NCBI GenBank assembly: GCA_964596105.1
Contig: CAZQRT010000051.1
Span: forward strand, 1-9,650
Length of the DNA stretch: 9,650 bases
DNA from: CAJUOR01 sp964596105
GTDB lineage: Bacteria > Bacillota_I > Bacilli_A > Erysipelotrichales > Coprobacillaceae
Reading direction: 5' to 3'
The translations under genes were made by a program, and so were the position numbers. Shown piece by piece: positions 7,014 through 9,650 of this stretch (within the stretch, counting starts at the first letter, position 1; each line of letters starts with the position of its first letter). The notes beneath the pieces are model-generated. The model was not told where the DNA came from and searched no databases. It was given only the letters and a program-made list of their open reading frames with translations.

Positions 7014-7042
7014 TTGCCAGCGGCTGAATGCTTTTCTATAAT
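7014..7042 (+). promoter_or_regulatory. Promoter of the TauE/SafE-type gene
   Basis: TTGCCA (7014-7019), a 17-base spacer and perfect TATAAT (7037-7042) give a near-consensus main-sigma promoter. Expected transcription start is near 7049, about 30 bases before the ATG at 7079. It shows the exporter is expressed separately from the acyltransferase operon. Confidence 0.8.
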
Positions 7043-7078
7043 GACAGATATTTCGGAAAATGATTGGGAGTGTCAAGT

Positions 7079-7861
7079 ATGGTCATTTTCTTATATGTCA
7101 TGATTGTGCTGGTGGCGACAGTATCAGGCGCGATTGCGGGTCTAGGCGGCGGGGTTATCATCAAGCCGCTCTTTGATCTGATCGGGGTTCATGACGCCGC
7201 GGCCATCGGTTTTTATTCCTCTGTCGCGGTGTTCACCATGTCCGTCGTATCCATCGTCAAACAATTAAAAAAAGGGTTCCATTTTGATCTGAAAACGATT
7301 GTTTTTATCTCGCTGGGATCTTTAGCCGGGGGTCTGGCCGGGGAGAATGTTTTCTCTCTGGTTACAAAATCTTTAGAAAACCGCCTGGTGAAAATGATTC
7401 AGGCTGCACTATTAGGAGTTTCCCTGGTTTTCATCTTAATCTATACCTTAAAAAAAGATCAGTTTAAACATTACCATATCAAAAATGTTTTTCTGATCTT
7501 TTTAGCCGGATTCTTTTTAGGGAGCGTCTCGGTGTTTTTAGGCATCGGGGGCGGCCCGTTAAACGTGGCGGCGCTGATGCTTTTGTTTTCTTATCCGATG
7601 AAAGAGGCCACGGTTTATTCGCTGGCGACGATTTTCTTTTCCCAGCTTTCCAAACTGGGCAAGGTAGTGCTGACTGGTCAACTAACCCACTTCGATTTAA
7701 CAATCGTGCCTTTTATTCTCATCGCGGCCATCCTTGGCGGTTATGTCGGAACGGTGATCAACCAGAAGCTGGACAATGAAAAAATCACCAGGATTTACAT
7801 CATCTTAATTGTAGTTTTGATCGGGATATCATGTTATAATGTGATCAGTAATGTGATTTGA
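7079..7861 (+). CDS. TauE/SafE family membrane exporter
   Basis: A 260-residue membrane protein with about seven to eight hydrophobic segments. It shows the two-half layout of the TauE/SafE (former DUF81) family: GAIAGLGGGVIIKPLF near residue 17 in the first half and FLGIGGGPLNVAALML in the second. Family members are linked to export of sulfite, sulfoacetate or other small anions, but substrates are rarely known and nothing here names one. The ATG at 7079 follows GGGAG (7066-7070) with eight bases between; a TTG at 7064 in the same frame would have no ribosome site. It is a single-gene unit with its own promoter. No sulfur-metabolism genes are next to it, so its role is open. Length is typical. 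Confidence 0.88.
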   Translation: MVIFLYVMIVLVATVSGAIAGLGGGVIIKPLFDLIGVHDAAAIGFYSSVAVFTMSVVSIVKQLKKGFHFDLKTIVFISLGSLAGGLAGENVFSLVTKSLENRLVKMIQAALLGVSLVFILIYTLKKDQFKHYHIKNVFLIFLAGFFLGSVSVFLGIGGGPLNVAALMLLFSYPMKEATVYSLATIFFSQLSKLGKVVLTGQLTHFDLTIVPFILIAAILGGYVGTVINQKLDNEKITRIYIILIVVLIGISCYNVISNVI

Positions 7862-7907
7862 AACCAGATATCCAAATATATTTTTATCATGATGAAAGTG
7901 ACATGAT

Positions 7908-7936
7908 TTTCCGGCGGCTGGCTTAAGCACCGGAAA
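7908..7936 (+). terminator. Weak hairpin after the exporter gene
   Basis: TTTCCGG (7908-7914) and CCGGAAA (7930-7936) form a 7-bp stem around a 15-base loop that itself holds the palindrome GCTTAAGC. A short T-run (7946-7950) comes about 10 bases later rather than directly after the stem, so this is at best a weak or imperfect terminator. Confidence 0.35.
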
Positions 7937-7996
7937 CAATAAAATTTTTATGAATCCTCCCTCTACGCAACCAGGCACAAAATGACAGGTGCTCAC

Positions 7997-8027
7997 TTGC
8001 AATTCGGGGGGGGGATAGAGTTATACT
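7997..8027 (+). promoter_or_regulatory. Candidate promoter with a nine-G tract in its spacer
   Basis: TTGCAA (7997-8002, four of six to consensus), a 19-base spacer that contains nine consecutive G (8006-8014), and TATACT (8022-8027, five of six). The surface-protein ATG is at 8090, leaving a leader of about 56 bases with the ribosome site GAGGGAG (8074-8080). The spacer is two bases over the optimum, so loss of two G would give 17. Homopolymer tracts in this position control phase-variable surface proteins in other bacteria. Box choice is by eye; phase variation is an inference. Confidence 0.5.
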
Positions 8028-8089
8028 ATCTTTAGCCGGGTTTTACCCTTATTAATGTTTTACTATCTGATACGAGGGAGAGTGTAACT

Positions 8090-9650
8090 ATGAAAAAACG
8101 TGCATACAGGCTTGTCGCCTTGCTGCTGGCGGCGGTTCTCGTATTCAACTCGCTTGGCGCGGCGGTTTTTGCGGAAACTGACAAACCCGCGGAACCGCAG
8201 GGGGAGGTAGCTGCTAATAGCGAAGAGACTACGGAACCAAAAGAAGAGGCCGTTCCTTCTGAAGAGTCCTCTGATAAAGATGCAATTTCTGAGGAGGAGA
8301 ACGAAGAAGCGACTGTCGAGGAAGCGCAGACCGAAGAGAATGAGGCACTCGAGGAGGAAACTTCAATAGAGGACACTCCTGTTATTGAAGAAGAACCTGC
8401 CGAGGATGAGCCTGAGCCTGAGGATTCTGACAGCGACATTATGGCAATAGCTGCTCCTGGTGATATTGATATATCAAAATGGGATGCGACATTGTCATAC
8501 TACGAGAAAGGTGCGCCTTTTGTCACTGAAAAGACCAATGTGCTGATGCTGTCTATTAAAGATTTTAAAGATGATAAGAACAAAGTTGGTACTGACACGC
8601 TCTTTAAACAATTCTTTGATAGTAACAAAGCTTCTTTTACATTTCAGTTGAGTAATGGGGGTACTTACGACAAACAAATTGGTACTTATAGTGGCACAAC
8701 CGGAACAAAACTTTACTGGGAATTGGGAGAGAATAAGATCAGTGAATCAGGCACATATACCCTGACGATGACAAATACGGCAAAAGGTAGTGAAACACTA
8801 AGTGCAAAATGCAATATTGTAAAAGTTATCTTTAACGCTGATGGTGGAACCTTCACTAGTGGTGGAGATACATATGAAGGATTTGGAATGGCAAATGGTA
8901 GCATTTATTCCTTTAATGTACCAGAAATAAAGACAACTCCTGACAGTAAAGATTTTATTGGCTGGGCTAAGGCTCAAGGTCAGACTACCTATGAAAGCGT
9001 AGTAACCAGTGTTGGTGCGGAAGCTGAGCAGACCCTTTATGCTGTTTACGGAACTAAGAAGGATCCTAAGCTGGAATATGTTGATGCCCAAAGCAACGGT
9101 ACCATTACTGAACTTAACCTCGGAAGTAAGGATTATTCTGCTGATGGCTATGTGGATAATGCAAAGAAAGTGAAATTAAAGAATGCTGGTAATATTGCCT
9201 TGACGAATATCAGGATTGGTAATACTCCGAATTATTTCACAGTGTCACCGGATTCGTTTGGTGAGCAAACATCTCTAGCTATTGGAAATACGACAGAAGA
9301 AATTACCATCACTCCAAAGCCGAACCTTGGTGTCGGTGAATATGAAGAAACACTAATATTCTGGTCAAAGGAAGCTCCACAGGTCGCTCTTAAGATCAAG
9401 TTTGAGGTTACAAGGCCTACTGTTACCATCAATATTACCGGGGATGTCACAAAGACATACGGAGAGACAAAGAGCTCTGAAGATGTCAAATATACGATGA
9501 GCCCAGACAGTACTGCTTTAAACGGATGGAAGCCGACATTTACCAGTACCGGATTTGCCGCCAGTGCAGCTGTTGACAGTTATCCTATTGAACTCGTGAC
9601 GAAATCAAAACCGGAAAACTATAATGTCCAGCTCAACACATCCCATAATG
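8090..9650 (+). CDS. Large secreted/surface protein with InlB-like and MBG-like modules, 5' part
   Basis: Open from the ATG at 8090 to the window edge (520 codons plus one base), so the C terminus and any cell-wall anchor are not seen. Residues 1-28 are a signal peptide (KKR, hydrophobic core, cleavage after AVFA). Residues 29-117 are a low-complexity linker rich in Glu, Asp, Pro, Ser and Thr. Residues 245-321 (VIFNADGGTF ... FIGWAKAQ ... TLYAVYG) fit an InlB B-repeat-like module. Residues about 338-440 look like a beta-sandwich (LNLGSKDYS ... VKLKNAGN ... GEYEETLIF), similar to modules in bacterial surface proteins. Residues about 445-517, with KTYGET, resemble an MBG-type module. A host- or matrix-binding adhesin is plausible but not shown. 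The ribosome site GAGGGAG is at good spacing. Codons are more A/T-rich (AAT, ACT, AGT, GAA) than in the upstream genes, which could mean transfer or fast evolution. Confidence 0.82.
   Translation, partial: MKKRAYRLVALLLAAVLVFNSLGAAVFAETDKPAEPQGEVAANSEETTEPKEEAVPSEESSDKDAISEEENEEATVEEAQTEENEALEEETSIEDTPVIEEEPAEDEPEPEDSDSDIMAIAAPGDIDISKWDATLSYYEKGAPFVTEKTNVLMLSIKDFKDDKNKVGTDTLFKQFFDSNKASFTFQLSNGGTYDKQIGTYSGTTGTKLYWELGENKISESGTYTLTMTNTAKGSETLSAKCNIVKVIFNADGGTFTSGGDTYEGFGMANGSIYSFNVPEIKTTPDSKDFIGWAKAQGQTTYESVVTSVGAEAEQTLYAVYGTKKDPKLEYVDAQSNGTITELNLGSKDYSADGYVDNAKKVKLKNAGNIALTNIRIGNTPNYFTVSPDSFGEQTSLAIGNTTEEITITPKPNLGVGEYEETLIFWSKEAPQVALKIKFEVTRPTVTINITGDVTKTYGETKSSEDVKYTMSPDSTALNGWKPTFTSTGFAASAAVDSYPIELVTKSKPENYNVQLNTSHN

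Noticed and set aside
7862..8089. Possible small gene or RNA in the intergenic region before the surface protein
   Set aside because: No start with a ribosome site and sensible frame was found; only the weak hairpin, the G tract and the promoter are supportable.
8032..8439. Minus-strand open frame of about 135 codons, extremely Ser-rich
   Set aside because: It is the reverse shadow of the GAA/GAG-rich acidic linker of the surface protein; no ribosome site, and the composition is explained by the plus-strand gene.

Overview
The window comes from a draft-quality bacterial assembly: a run of exactly 100 N at 2683-2782 looks like a scaffold-gap placeholder. Gene content suggests a Bacillota bacterium of mid GC, probably a gut or oral anaerobe of the Erysipelotrichia/Clostridia kind. 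The clues are strong AGGAGG-type ribosome sites, an MBOAT + DHHW + DUF4358-like lipoprotein cassette, an IS1634-type transposase, an AAA_14/DUF4143-type ATPase, and a secreted protein with InlB-repeat-like and MBG-like modules. The lineage is inferred from gene content only.

Left part (1-2682). A minus-strand AAA ATPase gene has its 3' end outside the window and is broken by a one-base frameshift near position 77. A spacer with two notable inverted repeats follows. Next is a plus-strand IS1634-type transposase that is shorter than expected and seems to lack its second catalytic Asp motif. It ends in a good intrinsic terminator just before the N gap. Because of the gap, linkage and true distance between left and right parts are not proven.

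Middle part (2783-6981). A minus-strand polytopic membrane protein, resembling the DUF7973 type, diverges from a tightly packed plus-strand operon. The operon runs msrA (methionine sulfoxide reductase A), small lipoprotein, MBOAT acyltransferase, DHHW/AlgJ-like SGNH protein. Gaps between these genes are 2, 2 and 9 bases. The MBOAT protein would move an acyl (probably acetyl) group across the membrane, and the extracytoplasmic DHHW protein, with its Asp-His and Ser motifs, would transfer it to a surface polymer. The lipoprotein is a likely accessory. Why msrA leads the operon is not obvious; oxidant or envelope stress is one idea.

Right part (6982-9650). A TauE/SafE-type anion exporter has its own near-consensus promoter. 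After a 228-base intergenic region comes the 5' end of a large secreted or surface protein: signal peptide, roughly 90-residue acidic linker, InlB B-repeat-like module, a beta-sandwich-like module and an MBG-like module, running off the window. The most striking regulatory feature is a run of nine G between the putative -35 and -10 boxes of this gene, the layout of a slipped-strand phase-variable promoter. No tRNA, rRNA or CRISPR array was seen.
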